Notes: generated from the letters alone by a model not told the origin. Numbered from the stretch's first letter, positions 47,127 through 61,492 are shown. The stretch: 64,000 bases of DNA from Primula veris (GCA_963682055.1 OY821741.1:15257197-15321196); one strand, 5' to 3'. Numbers and translations: made by a program.

Positions 47127-48603
47127 TAGGTATACTTCGATTCGATTTGGTCTTTCGTAAAACTGAAACCCAATATTTACTTAGCTTCTTTCGATTCGGT
47201 CTTTTGATTTTTGTGATAGGAGACCGAACTGAAAGACGTGCGTTTACTCTCATTTAGGTCTTCTTTTTTGTTTTCAATCCGGTATGAGTTTAACGCTCTA
47301 GTTTGGTTATAACTCCTTAAATATATATATTTTCATAAACGTAACTATGACAAATATTTAATTATAGATTGTGCATCTTCATCCCTTCCTACTCCGATTT
47401 TAACTCTTTTATAGAAATAAGTTTGATTAAAAAGTTTCAATGGTATTAGCACCAAGTAATATAGAATTATGATTACGTTGTCATGTTAATTACTATTATT
47501 ATTAGCAATATATAATTATGATTATGTTGTCATGTTTATTACTATTATTATTATAGTTTTTTTTTTTGGATATGGGTTCTATTAATTAGTTCAGTCATAT
47601 CCGCCTCGGTCCAGTTGGGTCATACATGAAACTAGGGGTGGGATCGGGTCGGGACTCGACCCGAAATGCATCAACCCGAATCCCGACCCAAAAAGAATCG
47701 GAAATCATTTTTTACTCCCGATCCCGATATTTCGGATACCGGACCATTCGGGTACCCGACGGATCGTGATGGGGTAATCCCGACATGTTTTTATTCTAGA
47801 TCGAAAAACTAAAAAGTTTGAATAATCAACTACAAATTGCTTAATAAATATGTAAAAAAAAACACGAAAATTTAAATAAAAACAATCGTAAGATACATGT
47901 AAATCATATATATGTGTATAATTTAATATCAACAAGTATCAAGAATAATTTGACCGTTTAGAGAATTTGGCTAAATTGAAAATAAAAACTATCGGCTGTT
48001 AGAAACCGAAATGGTTAGTTGACCCAATATATAACTTAATTAGTTGCCAATAAAGCCCTTAAGCAATTCTTATGTGCTTCAACGAAACATGGAGAGGTAC
48101 ATAATTTTTAAATTCAACTTCAACTATTAACCACAGAAGAAATACGAATCCGAATTTGAACTAGTCAAACAATACACATACACACCACCCTGTATATATA
48201 TAAATATATAAATTTAAAAATACACATAAATAGATATAGAGAGGAGGGGATCTCTTGTGTATATAATATAAAAAGTTAAAATCATATATATTTAATATAT
48301 TTCGGATACCCAACGCGTACCCGACGATATTAAAAATCAAATTCGATCCTGAAAGTGATCAGGTCGGAAGAATACTCGATAGAGTCGGGTCGGGTAGGGA
48401 AAGTTTCGGGTCAGGCTAGGGTCGGGTAGCGAGATTGGGTCGGATTTCGGGAATTTTTCCCATCCCTACATTAAACTGTAACCGAATTGAGATGTATATA
48501 TTTGGACTCGGTCCGGTTTGATCTTGTGTTTTTTCTTCTTCAAAAAGACATAAACGAACCGCCTTGGTATAGTTCGGTCATCTCGTTTTTTTATCCAGCC
48601 CTA
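47127..48603. mobile_element. Older degenerate element hosting the hAT MITE (unit 2)
   Basis: Copy of 22112-23584. Confidence 0.35.
47633..48468. mobile_element. hAT-type non-autonomous element (unit 2)
   Basis: Same insertion, 836 bp, flanks CATGAAAC (47625-47632) and CATTAAAC (48469-48476). Carries a 3-bp gain (ACC) near 48186 and an extra base near 47694. Confidence 0.82.
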
Positions 48604-50249
48604 CCATGTTAATTAGATCACGAAATTGTATATATTTAGCATTAATTTGAACATAATAAGACAAGTTTTGAGTCAATTATCACAAGTTAAATATTATTTT
48701 GTCAAACATGTAGTTTTCGATGTGATTTGCTATTGTTTACATACTTATAAGAAAAACACCAACATACCACAAAAACAAGACTCAAAACAATTTAGCTGAC
48801 CAAGTTGACCAAAACGAAGAAAGGAAATCAAGAAGAGTCAAAGTTGGGAATCCCAATTAATCAAGAATAGGGTCCGGTACGTCCGAGCAAAAATGAAACA
48901 AATTAAAATCATGAAGCACAAATTCACAGGAACGGAGACAGAACAATAACTTTGAGTTTGCCAAAAAAAAGTGTAGTCCAAACTTTCTCCAGCTTTCCGG
49001 GTTGTTTGCCTAGCTAAAGAGTCGGCTCTGTCAAAAATATAACCAACATTTATTTGATAAACTAGATAAAAAAACCACTTATAAAATTTAGTTAATAAAA
49101 AGAACCGGAAGAGTCAAACTTATATTTTTTGAATATCCAGTAAATAGAGTTACAAAATTGTATTTTTTTCTTTATTTGCTTGAATGTTAAGAGTTTAAAA
49201 AAATGTTTATGAAATTTTATAATTTGTTCTTGCCAAATTTCATATTTTAACAAAATTAATTTTTTATATTTATAACTTTATCGTTTTCTGTAAATTGAAA
49301 TATGTATGATTTTATTACATATATAATTTTTGTAATAAATACAAAAATACTTAATCTTAGTTTTGAAAAGTTTTTTGTAACAATAATTTGACTATTTTTT
49401 TTAACAATAATTTGACTGATTTAGAAATAGATGCTAAGATAATAATTTAAAATTCTTAATTTTTGTATAGTGATCTATACGTAATGTAGTAGTATGTAAT
49501 TATAAAAATAAAATATAATTTTGAAAAGGGTTAAACTACTTTAATTTAAATTTAAGCGATTGCTGAAATGATCTATTTATAAACTACTTGAGAAAACATT
49601 ACAAAATTCAACGTTAGTTGTAAGCACGTCATTAAAATTGATATAGTATTATTTATTCATTGTTTAAATATTTAATTTAGTAAAAGTCCGTCGTAGTAAC
49701 TAAGAGGAATTGAGCCGCTGGCCTTACAACCGAGACGCTAGCGCCCTCTTGGTCATTGTAATTAATTTAATTAGCTATTTTAAATCACACAAAAATGAAT
49801 GTTTGCGCATAAACATTCTTTCTTTATATTCTAAAAACGGGTATCTTACATGTTATTTAATGCATCTACCCTCATGCTCCTATATGCCTCTTGACGTGGA
49901 AAACACGTGTTTAGAGGGCAGTCACATGTACTATTAACTTTTACCATTTTTGTACACAACATTTTAATTTTTCCAATCAGAGTAGCATTCTACTAATTTT
50001 CGTCTAATTAAGGGTTCGTCATCTACATCGACGAATTGCAGTAATTATTTCTAACATTTAAAGATATATTTTACATAGATGTTAACGAATTTACACTCAC
50101 TAAATAGATGAGAGTATGTGACAACAATTTTGTAATTTTGTTTAATATCGGGTTGCTATAATAGCTAGTCGGGGAATTTATTTTAGAAAAATTTAGTTGT
50201 GGAAAAATGGAAAAAGACAGTAGTATATGGTACTAAAAAACCAATGTAT

Positions 50250-50663
50250 CACCGACACACATGCATGTGTCCGACACGACACGAACACTGAGAAACAAGA
50301 TTTTTTATTTAAATTTAGGACATGACACAGTTAGGACAATTTAAATAGTATATAAATAGGTTTCTACATATTTAATTTCTAAAACAAGAACAATTACAAA
50401 CATAAATCTTAAAAATAAATATTTTGTTAATTTTAGAGATAAAATTATAAAATTTGAAACTGTAAGCACTTTTTTGTACTACAATTTGTGTTTCTCGTGT
50501 GTTTAAAGTGTCTCAAAATTTTCCGAAAGTATCCGAGGCGTGTCCATGCGATTGTCTGCATGGCCAGTAAGTTAAGTAGTCAACGATGCGGAAATTCAAG
50601 TGTCCGACATGTGGAATGAAGTGTCAGACTGGTGCAATACATGGCTGCTTAGCCGACACAACA
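50250..50663. repeat. GTGTCCGACAC-rich inverted-repeat relic (unit 3)
   Basis: Counterpart of 199-612. An ACACTGAG version of the left arm replaces ACACAGAG. Confidence 0.4.
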
Positions 50664-50934
50664 ATTCTAGATTTTAAAATGTACACCAAAGTAGGGTGCG
50701 CACACCAATTAGATTGAAAATGTTTAAATTAGCTGCATGCCCCACAAGGATTCCATCCATTTTTAGTGTTTTTATTGAAAGCACCCAATTTTTTTTTATA
50801 TACCCGCCCTACCGAATAGTTAATCTGGTAGATGGATCATATTAAAGGACATTTTTTACAATTGTATTTTGCTGGAATACAAGAGGAATAAATAAGTTGT
50901 ACACAGATTGCACGTATCATTTTGTCTTTCCCCA

Positions 50935-50942
50935 TATAAATA
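50935..50942 (+). promoter_or_regulatory. Candidate TATA box of gene A (unit 3)
   Basis: TATAAATA upstream of the ATG at 51013, at the same spacing as the other units. Confidence 0.5.
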
Positions 50943-51012
50943 CCATGCATTCCCATCGTAATTAGCATCTATTTTACTCCATATCTTCAAATTAGGATTT
51001 TTCTAGTTGGCG

Positions 51013-52476
51013 ATGTCTCCATCTCCAGGTTAGCACTTAAACTAGGTTTTTAGTGCATATGTTTTCTTACTGAATAGTTTGGGTTGTATTTCTTTTTGTC
51101 CTCTTGAAATCACCAATAAGGATGATAAATATCTTTGTTTTGAATTAACCATTTTCCTGATTGAAAGTTCAATATAAATAGTTAATCAAGCAAGTCTTTA
51201 TTTTGGGGCAAAAAGTTATCTTTAAAACAGAAAGAAAATTATCCTATCAGATTGTTGAATCCTTGATTTAGATCATCAGCCTAGGTGAAATCTCTCTAGT
51301 TAAATGCTAATTTACCATTTTTTAGACAATCAGAGCATTAAAAATGTAGGGTTTTGTTAATAGGAATGCAGATATTTAAAAATGTACCATATATAAATAT
51401 GTGTGTGTCGTGTGTCTATCAAAGACTAATAATGAGTACCATTTAAGGGGCTTTATAAATACTTGGGGTAACTACGATTAATACCCTCCATGCCATTTGT
51501 TCCTCGTAACTCCGTAACTCGCGACAGTGATCGACCTTGTTAACTACTTCTTTCCTATTTTGAGTAATGATAAAATAGTTATTTAGATCTTTGCTTAATG
51601 CTTTCACCATGTTTAGTCACTTGGTTTTGTGATTTTAATACTGTTAATTTATCCCTTGAAAATTTGTTTTCTAAATGTATATCGTCAGCTACTTACTTTT
51701 TATTGCCATAAGTTGATCATTTTTCGGTAAATCCATATTGTTACTTATGCCATTATTGAAAATGCCATCATTTTTTTCCCTGCATTTTCAGGATTATGTG
51801 TTTGTTTTCTTTTTTTTCGCCGCACTCATCTCTTTTTCCTTACCATAATTTTACCACCTACCTAAAATGAAAAAGATTTGTCTAACGGTCCCGCTATTTT
51901 CTAAGTGGGTAGCTTTGTACAGGAAATAACATTTTTGCTCACCATAGATCTAGAAAAACACAGTATTAGGTTTGTATAAGCTTTCTATACTGTATTTCCT
52001 CATTGATTAAAATGATTTTTTGTTTGGCATGAGTGACAGTTACCACTATAAAATTAGAAGTTGTTGGCGTGGAAGAGGCAGAAGATAAAAACGACGAGGA
52101 TGAAGCTGAATTTCAGCTAGAGGCATATTTCTTCAAGCGAATAAGTGAATTACTAGATAAAGGTCTGTTTTTTTCCTGAAATATAATTATGCTTACTCCC
52201 TTCAAAGTACGTACAAGAGAATTTATTAAACGTGATTGGTGAAATGTTAATCTTCTTATCATAACCAATAAAACCCTATACATTATTCTTATCATACCTG
52301 AGTTTGGAAGGGTGCCCTTCAGTCCTTCACTTGACATTTCTTTTTGTTGAGTATTTACCAGAAATAGTTGTTAGATGGTGTTTCCGATTTCGATCTTCAA
52401 TCTTTCCAACAGTGCTTTAAATTGCCATGCAGTAATAGCTGAATATAATTACCCACATGAGGAGACATGCATATGA
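51013..52476 (+). CDS. Gene A: small multi-exon gene (unit 3)
   Basis: Exons 51013-51028, 52040-52162 and tentative 52433-52476, with intact splice sites and phases. Intron 1 is 9 bp shorter than in the other units because a CCATATAAA segment after 51346 is missing. The predicted peptide is unchanged. Confidence 0.45.
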
Positions 52477-53109
52477 CATCAGTTGGGGTGGACTTGAGGA
52501 GAAATGCCCTTACAGATTCCCAGTGGTAAAAAAAGGGGCAAGAATTACTTGTACATATGTTTGTGTGTGTGTACATTATACATGATGTTCAGTTGTTCAC
52601 TGTGTTCCTTCTTATTCTGTTTCTTTTTTCTTTATTGTGCTTATTATCATAGTTATCAGGATGGTTAGAGAGACAGATTTCATTACTTGTTCAAAAGTTA
52701 GTTTTCTTAAAGCATAAACCCAACTCCATCCTTCATGAATCACAATATATATGATATAGAGATAAATATGACCAATTGATTATGTTGGCATTTCCCATTT
52801 GATTTTGTAGTTGGTCATAAATAAAATTCTTAGCATTTAGAAAAAGGATATATCAAAAGCTTTTGCCTGTGTTGTATCAAAAGCTTTTGGAATATATCAA
52901 ATGTGATTGCTAGTTACATTTTGATGTTCGACATATGTGGTGTGTAAGATTTAGAAATTCTGTGACCTTCGAAATTTTTAATGCAGATTAGGCATGGCAA
53001 TTAGATCACATACTAATGGCCGATTGGGTTTTTTCAGGAAGTTAAATTTTAGCTGTACATTATATGAGGCTCTTTTGACTGTATTCCTGATACCATTTTC
53101 CTATACTTT

Positions 53110-53111
<2 letters not shown>

Positions 53112-53147
<36 letters not shown>
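53112..53147. repeat. (AG)18 microsatellite (unit 3)
   Basis: Eighteen AG dinucleotides at the equivalent position, the longest of the three. Confidence 0.97.
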
Positions 53148-53151
<4 letters not shown>

Positions 53152-53791
53152 AAGTCGGCTGTCATCGCCATTTCTCCAATTCGACTGCGTGTAAGTTATT
53201 CTTTCCAAAATAAATTTTATTTGATTTATTTCTAGGGCTAAATTGTAGGGACATGCCAATCGAATACATTTGTCTATTGGTTGTGACTTGATTTGATTTG
53301 TTTAGAGTCTTTCGATGTGAACAGTGTTTTCTGTAATTCCAGGATGTGAGTTGTGTTTGTATATCTCTTAATTAGCGATTAATATTATCTGAAAACAGAA
53401 AAGATCTTTTAGGATTTAGACTTGGTTGATCTGGTATGTACGTATTTATCTGGTATGTATGCAGTTACCATAAAAAGATCGATACCTTTAAAATTGTGAT
53501 CTGGTAAGCAAGCTTCAAAATCTGGTGTAGCTCCGTAACAAAATGGTAAATGTAACAATAAATTGGGCAGATTCCGATTCAGAAATTCGACAATCGATTT
53601 GTGATTTCTAATTTTGAAAGCTTTCTTTGTATGGAGTCTGGACATATGTGAACTGTTGTAGTTGGTATAGGAGTTCCATGAGTAATTTAAAAAAGTTGTC
53701 CTTGTATGGAGATATTTCTTTTATGGAAAATGGCTCCAACTATCCGCCTCGCATTGGTGTAGTGTATACCAACTTGCTAATATTCTCTTCC

Positions 53792-53968
53792 CTAGTATTT
53801 CATTTCAGGTGAGTATGTCGGCATGTAAAGTACTTGTCCGGGGTGACCAATGATCATCTGTTGCTGCCCATACTGAACCTGAGGTCCGTTTGGATGAAAA
53901 TACCCCTGTGGTGAGTGAATATGTGAAACTTGTGGAGAGTAGAAACTGTTTGCATAGTCAATCAGCAT
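53792..53968 (-). CDS. Short Gln/Pro/Tyr-rich ORF (unit 3)
   Basis: Copy of 3743-3919 with ATG at 53968 and TAG at 53792. The frame is intact. Confidence 0.45.
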   Translation of the reverse strand: MLIDYANSFYSPQVSHIHSPQGYFHPNGPQVQYGQQQMIIGHPGQVLYMPTYSPEMKY

Positions 53969-54812
53969 TCTAAACTACATGTAAACTATATACATTTCCT
54001 TTTCTAACGGAAATGTAGAGCTCTGTTAGCATTTCCTTGATGCTGCTGCTTTTTATGGCATTGACATGGTTGCTTGTTACCATATCTCCTGAAATTGATA
54101 TTTTGTTACAACTACAAGAGAAATCATAGAATTGAATTACATTTTACTCTCATACCCTATGAGCTGTGTCATTTATTCAGTTTCATATTCATAAATTTGT
54201 GGATCCCGGAATACATAAGATTTATGACGCAGTGCAGGTTACTCATCCATAGTTCTAATAGAATGTGTACAATGTTTGTATTTACCACAAATGTTACATC
54301 TTATATATAGTAAAATGTTGATGTTGCTACTTGCATGTGGATGTTCTACCAATATAATGTGTATGATTTAGTGTTTTTGTGACCTTTAATATTTATTATG
54401 CAGATTAAGCAACCATGAATTTCAATACACAGGGGTTTTCAGTTTGAACTAGGACATGCTGAAAATAATTATGCTTCCAGTAGTCTCGTCTCCTGGTGGG
54501 GTGACAGATCTGGCAAAGTCTATGGCTGTGTGAGACTTCTATCTTTGCAAATTTTTACTTTTCTCTGGGGAACTATGAACTATCTAGTTTAAATATTTCT
54601 CCAAGTGTGAGGATTCATACATTTAATTTGCACAAATTTGCATTGAAAGAAGGAGTATTGTTTTAAGCCTGGTCTAGTCCAATCCTTTTTAGCCTGGTCT
54701 CTTAGCATCAATCTTAGGACAGTTATTTAGTGAATTGGATATTTTTCTACGTTGGTTATCAAACTTTTGTTCCAAAAACTTAACTATCATGTTGATTGAA
54801 ATTTCATTGCAG

Positions 54813-54978
54813 CTGCAAAATGTTTACCCAATTTGGCGATGATGAAGATTTTCTGAAGATGGCGAGTTTTGAATTATTTGCTTCGCCAAATTCGTTTGAC
54901 AATTGTGAGCACGTCAGGAGCTTGTTAATTCGATGTGCTGAAGCTGGAAATACTGATACTCAGTATATACTCGTTCAG
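54813..54978 (+). pseudogene. F-box-family-like exon fragment (unit 3)
   Basis: Copy of 4764-4929 with identical frame and splice sites. The upstream flank matches unit 1, not unit 2. Confidence 0.4.
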
Positions 54979-55613
54979 GTAATAAAAAGTGTATAATAGT
55001 ACTTATTAGGCATTGATATTTTTGCTTTTTTAATCCTTTTCAGATTTGTTGAATATGATTCAAGTATCAGTTTCACCTGAGAACACCTTTGTCTTTTAAT
55101 GAGATATTCCTTAGCTGTCCATTTGGTAAACAGGAAATGTGAAGCAATACAAGGACAGGAGAGAAACACAAGAACAAGATTACAAACGGAACGTCGCAAG
55201 GAGTACCGGCTATCTGGACAAGAGAGAATCCTTAACTTGGGCTTAAGAGTGTTTTTTAATTGGGTTGAACTGGTTGCCCATACAAATAAAAATAACTTTT
55301 TTTTACCCATGATGCAAACCTTACTCGACTTGGGCCGCCCCTGTATACCGCATATTTTTTTTGGATAAGTTTGGCATGTGATGTCATCACCATTTTCCAC
55401 TATACATAATTCACCTCATGTTTTTCATCACTCTTAATTCTTTTTTATCTTACTATTACAATTAGGGTTTCTATTTGCCGCATCTTCATTTCGAGGTTAG
55501 GACTCAAACTACCCCCTTATTATTTTCCAATTTTAACAGTATACTTTTGATATGTCTTGTAAAATCTCTTCAAACTTGAGATTAAAAATTAAAAATAATA
55601 CAGTTCTTTTTAC

Positions 55614-56084
55614 GATAAACAAGTTGATCTTTATTAAGGTCTTTTTTAGTAATCAAACTTTGATCTTGTTAAGTACACAAGTTTTGATCATTTTTCTTAA
55701 ACAATCTTTGATCCCCATTTTGGCAAACAAGCTTTAATCTTTTTTCGGTAAACAAGCTTTAAAATACTGTATATTTTGGTGTGAACAAGGTTTGATCATT
55801 TTTTGGTAAATAAGATTTGATCATTTTTGGGCAAACAAGGTTTGATCTTTTTTTGGTAAACAATCTTTGATCGTTTTTTGGTAAACAAGTTTTGATTTTT
55901 TTTTTGATAAACAAGTTTTGGTCTTTTTTTTTTTGGTAAATAAGGATTGATCTTTTTTTTGGGTAAACAAGCTTTGATTTTTTTTGGGTAAAGAAATTTT
56001 GAACTTTTTGGTTAATAAAATTTGATATTTTTGGGTAAACAAACTTTAATCTTTTTTTTTGTTGGTAAACAAGGTTTGATCTTT
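55614..56084. repeat. Degenerate minisatellite (unit 3)
   Basis: Same array as 5565-6035, with the same monomer order and length. Confidence 0.85.
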
Positions 56085-57011
56085 CGGGTTAAGTCAATCA
56101 CATTGTTGAACTCTGGATTTAAATTATGAGCCTTGGTTAGGTTTCTCTAGCTAAATATTAGATTTGAAGTGTTGGAACATATATATTGGCTATGTTTTCG
56201 TGTTTGAGTTGATACAACTGGGAAATGTTAAAATCACGTGAATTAGTTATCTACACATATTTACATTTATACATAACTATGAATTAGTCAGTTAGACTTC
56301 TATAGCGATTTGAAAGTTATGTTTTAGAAGTGACCTAAATTTGTTTCATTTTATTGTTCATCTTCATCACTTCCGATTATTATATTATTGATTTGAGGTT
56401 TCTGATACTGTTTATCGAATGGGTTCAATGTTTTTACCTCTTTAATTAAAAAGTGTGGAAAATGAATTGGAGTCAGAATTGGCCATTTGCTAATTTGCTA
56501 ATTTTTCAGTGAGGCTCAATTAATTTTATTTCACTTTTTACTTTACCTTATTTTGGTTTAGAATATTCATTACATTACATTATCTTTTAGATTTGTTAAT
56601 TTATAAGTTTAGAAATCTAACCATAACTTGAGTTCTGAGTATGGTTGTAAAATTCACTTGACATATCATTGTACGAACGTTTGTATGATTAGCTCTGTTG
56701 AATGTATTATGTAATGAGCACCTATATATATAATAAAAATGTTTCATTATTGTTATATTATAGATGCTTCATATATTTGGAGTGATGGGATGACTTCTGT
56801 CTTAAGACCAACTTCTGGTGGAACAAAAATATGAAATATAGTAATTACTAAATTAATTCTAGAGTCTTTTAGCATATGCTCAGCGAGTGTTGACTTACAA
56901 ACCTTAATTTCTCTTGGTAATAGTATTGTATTTATTTTATACCACCATCTCCATTATTAATAATATTTTCAACTGGCTTGTAATGACGATGATGTACGAT
57001 TAGAGTTTCAT

Positions 57012-57359
57012 ATGGAACCAACAAAAGTTCAAGAAAGTCCAATCCGAACTCTTGATGACATTGGAAAAGAAATCAAATATGGTAATGATGTAAATATGGA
57101 ACCTCTTCTGGAACCAGCCAAAGTTTGCGAAACTACAACAAAGCAAGTTGTGGCCAAAGTGGCAGTTGACGAGGGGAGAGAGAGAATAGTGGGGGGTAGT
57201 GTAGATAGCGTAAACAAAGACAGATCTGAAGCTAATGCTAAATTGTACAGACTGGAAATGTTGAGAAGAATGCCACTCGAGGCCAGAATTAGCAGACTCG
57301 AGATACTTGGGGCTCGGCTGAAAAAGGAATGGATAGAACTCAAGTCTGTCAAAAAGTAA
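57012..57359 (+). CDS. Hypothetical 115-aa protein (unit 3)
   Basis: Copy of 6963-7310 with the same predicted protein, start and stop. Confidence 0.45.
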   Translation: MEPTKVQESPIRTLDDIGKEIKYGNDVNMEPLLEPAKVCETTTKQVVAKVAVDEGRERIVGGSVDSVNKDRSEANAKLYRLEMLRRMPLEARISRLEILGARLKKEWIELKSVKK

Positions 57360-57896
57360 TAAAATAATAAGTTTCTAGTTTATTTCCCTTGTTTATTGAT
57401 ATTAGTATTTTCCTATAATTGGTGTAACTCAGATCCGGATATGTACTATGCTTTCGATGCATTTGTTAAGAATTGTGATTTGTATTATTTTTTTAGTCTC
57501 TTCTTTTTTCTTACCGTGTGCTTGTTATCATGGGAATGAGGATGCTTTATGATTACGTGATCATTATTTTTCTAGCTTTCTTACTTGGCAACTCTCTATT
57601 TCCAAGTTGAATTAATTCAAATGCTTGATTTGAAAGATTTTTCAAGAACCATGACTACATAATGACTTAATAATCTGAGCAATATTTATTTTTAAAATTC
57701 CTCATTATGTGCCTTTGCATAACAATTGCAATTATGAACTTGGAGATTAATTTTCAAAAATCCCAAAACTTGTGTTATCCACCTAGGGTTCGCTCAATAT
57801 ATCTATTGATAACTACTATAATAATTAATATGTAAGCAGTTATATATAATTACTTGAAATAAAAAAGGGCACGACTACACACAAAGAGAGAACGAT

Positions 57897-58432
57897 GTTT
57901 TAAAAATCGCGCTTTAAATCGCTAAAATCTTGATAAAACTCTTTGCTAAAATAAAATGTCTACGCTTTTTCGTTTTTTGGCTGGTAAAGCGCTATTAGTG
58001 CACTTTTATCACAGTTTTGGCGTTTTTATCATACTTTTTGAGCTTTTTCAGGATTTGTAGTATATTTGTTTTTTATTATTTGTCCAAAAAACTATGAAAA
58101 CGACACTAATTTAGGGATAGCAATTTAAAAAAAAAAGATAATTTCTAACAAATTCTACCAGCTGTGCTAGTGATACTTAGTCGCTCATTTTGACGGAGTT
58201 CAACATTTCAAAATTTTAAGTACTAAAAGACCTAAATCCGTATTTTTTTTCTTCTATTTATGAAATATTTCAAATTTTCTTATATATAAAATCGTTAAAT
58301 TATATTTTTAAAATATATATTAAACATCTATATTTTTTAAATATTTCTAACATTTATATTTTTATATTATAATAAGTTTACGTTTTACTCTTACTACGCT
58401 TTTATCGCTTTAAGCGTATCTCTCGTAAAAAC
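57897..58432. repeat. MITE-like relic (unit 3)
   Basis: Copy of 7848-8384, with the same A-run length as unit 2. Confidence 0.4.
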
Positions 58433-59447
58433 AATTTGATCAATTTGATGCTTTTTAAAACAATGACAAAGAGTGAGAAGAGGAGGATAGATACATAGAA
58501 ACATAGAAGGTTGTTTATATTTTTCCCACTTAAACACTGATTTGTTTTAGCTCGATTTTCCGATTTCTGAATAGTTTGCACTTCCGTGTAGCCTTGTTTC
58601 CGGCATATGGATTTCACAAGTATATGATTCTATTTACGGATCAGAGTAGTGACCCGACACTTATATGTGAATCCTACTTTATACACATTTAAATCGTTTG
58701 ATGTGTTGTCGGTCAAGGGTATGTAGTCAAAATGGTGTTTTATCTTTTTTGATGCAGGGTTTCTTTGAGATTCTCACCATGGTTGGGTTAACAAGTGTTT
58801 GTTGACGTTGGAAGGTTAGCACAAAGGTCCGCTAATGATATTCACCACCTTAGCATGTACAGACGGGCGTGTCATTAGTGGGGACCATTGATGGTTGTTT
58901 AATTGCCGCTGCAGCAGTGCAAGTAAGCATTCTAAAAATAATATAAAAATCGAGACATAGACAAGTATGTTTGCACTTTTTTCCCCAAAAAAGCCCATGG
59001 TATTCTAAAAAACTATTTGTTCTAAATCCTAAACTAATAAAGTCAAACTAAACCTTCAAGAAGTGAAAAAATATTCAGCCATTCAAGTCTAAACCTACTT
59101 CACAGTTCACACAAGCAGAAACCTGAAAACACTAACTTCAGTAACAATATAATAAGCCGGTCGGGAAATACCTTGAACAATATTAATGACAAGAGGAGTA
59201 CTATAGTCACAGATTTTCACACAAATTTGAAACATACTGGGGTGCCCCATTGCATTTTCACCACAAGATTAAGTATGTAGGCCAGAGTTAATTTATCATC
59301 AAGTGTTTTTCAACCACATGATTATCACAAAAATGTTAACCCATCTGTAATTGGGTCAGTGAAAGTAGCATTTCTCGACAATGATGGTAAATGTTGTTCT
59401 AGTGTATCATTTTTACATGTATATATTGTTACTTCCCTCGATTCTGC

Positions 59448-59456
59448 TATAAAATA
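59448..59456 (+). promoter_or_regulatory. Candidate TATA box of the RWP-RK gene (unit 3)
   Basis: TATAAAATA with the same CT-rich leader, about 370 bp before exon a. Confidence 0.4.
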
Positions 59457-59817
59457 GCCTCACTCATGCACTAATTTCCTTAATAATATCTATATTCCGT
59501 TTATCTTCTTGCTTGTTCTTACCTACTTATTCACTTCTTCTTGCTTATTTTCTACGAATACTACCCGTATTTATCACCATAAAAAACAGGCAAGTGATGT
59601 TTTCCATACAAAAAGAAATAGTCGGAAAATAAAACTATAGTATACTAAAGAGAAAAACTGCAACCATAATGTATGAAGTTGTATAAATCCCAACTCTTTG
59701 CGAATTCTGTTTTATTTGCATGAGCACTTTATTCTTTTCTAACAATTTTAGTGTTTTACATATCTGACTTATTGGGTTTTTAGTCATAAGAATAACTTTA
59801 TTAATTTATTCGGGCAG

Positions 59818-61492
59818 ATGACACCAGGTTTGGATATGATAAGGAGCGTGGGTTTTATCTCATAAATGATGAAGTGACAGTGCATCGTGAAAATAATGTG
59901 GTGACAAATGTTGAGAACCCAATAACATTCTATTCTGGAAAACAAGGCAAAAGAGGCATGTCATCAGAGCAACAAAAGAATTTGTCTAAAGAAACAATAT
60001 ATTCCTACTTTCATTTGCAAATTCCCGAAGCTGCAAAAGAACTCAAAATCGGGTTACAGAGTCTGAAAAAAAGATGCAGAGAGGTTGGGATTAGTCGCTG
60101 GCCTCATAGGAAGATTATGAGTCTCCAAACTCTCATGGAACATGTTCAGGTTTTCTTCTTTTTGTTCTACATATACAGGCTTCGTTTAGTGGATTCTTAT
60201 ATATTTAGGAAACTATTCTTCTTTAAAGGTGGTTAGAAAGATAATTTGAAGCACGCACGCACAAAAAAATGTGTATGTGTCGATATCAGTTCGACACTTT
60301 TTCCACGTGTTGGAAAATACAATTCCCGTGACATTGAGTTATTGAATGATTTTTCTTTTTTTCTTTTTTTTTTTTAAAAAAAATTATTAAAAGATTTGAG
60401 CATTAGAACACTTCCGCGTAGACACTTTGAATGGTTCCTTGCATGTCATTAACATTTTAGAAACACAAGAAAATGAAACACAAAATACACCATAAAGTAT
60501 AAACCAAGTCCATAACTTTCAATTTTTACAATTTGTCTCAAAAAAGGATGAGATATTTAGAAACAAAGTTTTACTTAATATATCAGTAAATTTTCTTCTT
60601 TCTGTAAAATAAATATATATATTAATTTACATAGTTTTATTTAATAATAAACCTATAATTGTTAATTGTCTTTTCCTAACGGTGTCGTGTTCTATCATTT
60701 CTTGTCGATGTGAGATGTATTTTACCAATTTTCGAAATTTCTGTGCTCACCCCATTTTGAAGGATATCTTGCATACTGTTTATTGGTTCTGGATACACTT
60801 TATACCATTTCGAAGCTTTTGTGTAGTACTTCTTCTCATAACTAAGTAGGAACTGTTCTGTGAAGTTTGACCCGTACGAACTGGACCACAAAGTTAGGCA
60901 ACACCGGTTTTAATAAAACAAAACTCCAACACTTTTATTTTTTTATAAATTGGATAAGGGACTATTTCATCACAGCATAAGAACACCGATATTCATTATG
61001 GTCCCCCACGCTAAAGGCTAAAATATGGGATGCACCTAGTAATACTAATCTGTATTTGTTCTGTTTGTTCTTAGTAGTAATTTCTATTTTACGTTTTCGT
61101 TTTGTTTCACTGGTTTCATAGCAAAGGTTACCGAGTATTGCCAAGAAGCTTTCACGTTCTAGCTAGAAATCATAATTTTCTTAGAAGTTTTACGATGTTT
61201 GGTTGTCTTAAAACCTGAGTTTTCTCCATTTTGTTTTTAGGTGAAAATTAGAATTTTCAAGCAAAATGAACACCTGTCTTTTCCTTTCCTAAAAATATAG
61301 CCAAAATCTAGCCTAGAGTTTTAAATTTTCGAATGTCAATATATTTTACTGACACACATGATGTAGGAGGAAGCTAAAGACGGAGACGGCATATCGATCG
61401 GCCGGGACATCAATATTTTGAAGGAAGAACTTGATATACTGAAAAAAACCCTAAGAATAAACTCCAGGAGAGCACAAAAAAGCTTAGGCTAG
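59818..61492 (+). CDS. RWP-RK domain transcription factor, RKD-like, most diverged copy (unit 3)
   Basis: Exon a 59818-60149, exon b 61367 to TAG at 61490-61492, donor after 61550. Residue 61 of exon a, inside the RWP-RK domain, is Tyr instead of Ser (TIYSYFHL). Exon b carries Ile-to-Arg (LRIN) and Arg-to-Lys (AQKSLG) changes. The A run after the TAG has ten instead of nine A, which shifts the frame toward the donor. These changes suggest weaker constraint on this copy, at least downstream of the domain. Confidence 0.78.

Larger units (their letters stand above)
25033..50051. repeat. Tandem unit 2 of the ~25-kb array
   Basis: Complete second copy, 25019 bp, collinear with unit 1. Private features include a 19-bp deletion near 28413, a 17-unit GA tract, a nonsense change at 40617-40619 in the gag relic, a Gly-to-Glu change in the RWP-RK exon and a 3-bp gain near 48186. 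The gene-free stretches (27467-28760, 28938-29781, 29948-30581, 31053-31979, 33401-34785, 37533-38761, 43862-44973, 48604-50051) hold the same intron-like, AT-rich sequence as their unit 1 counterparts, and I see no extra gene in them. Confidence 0.97.
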
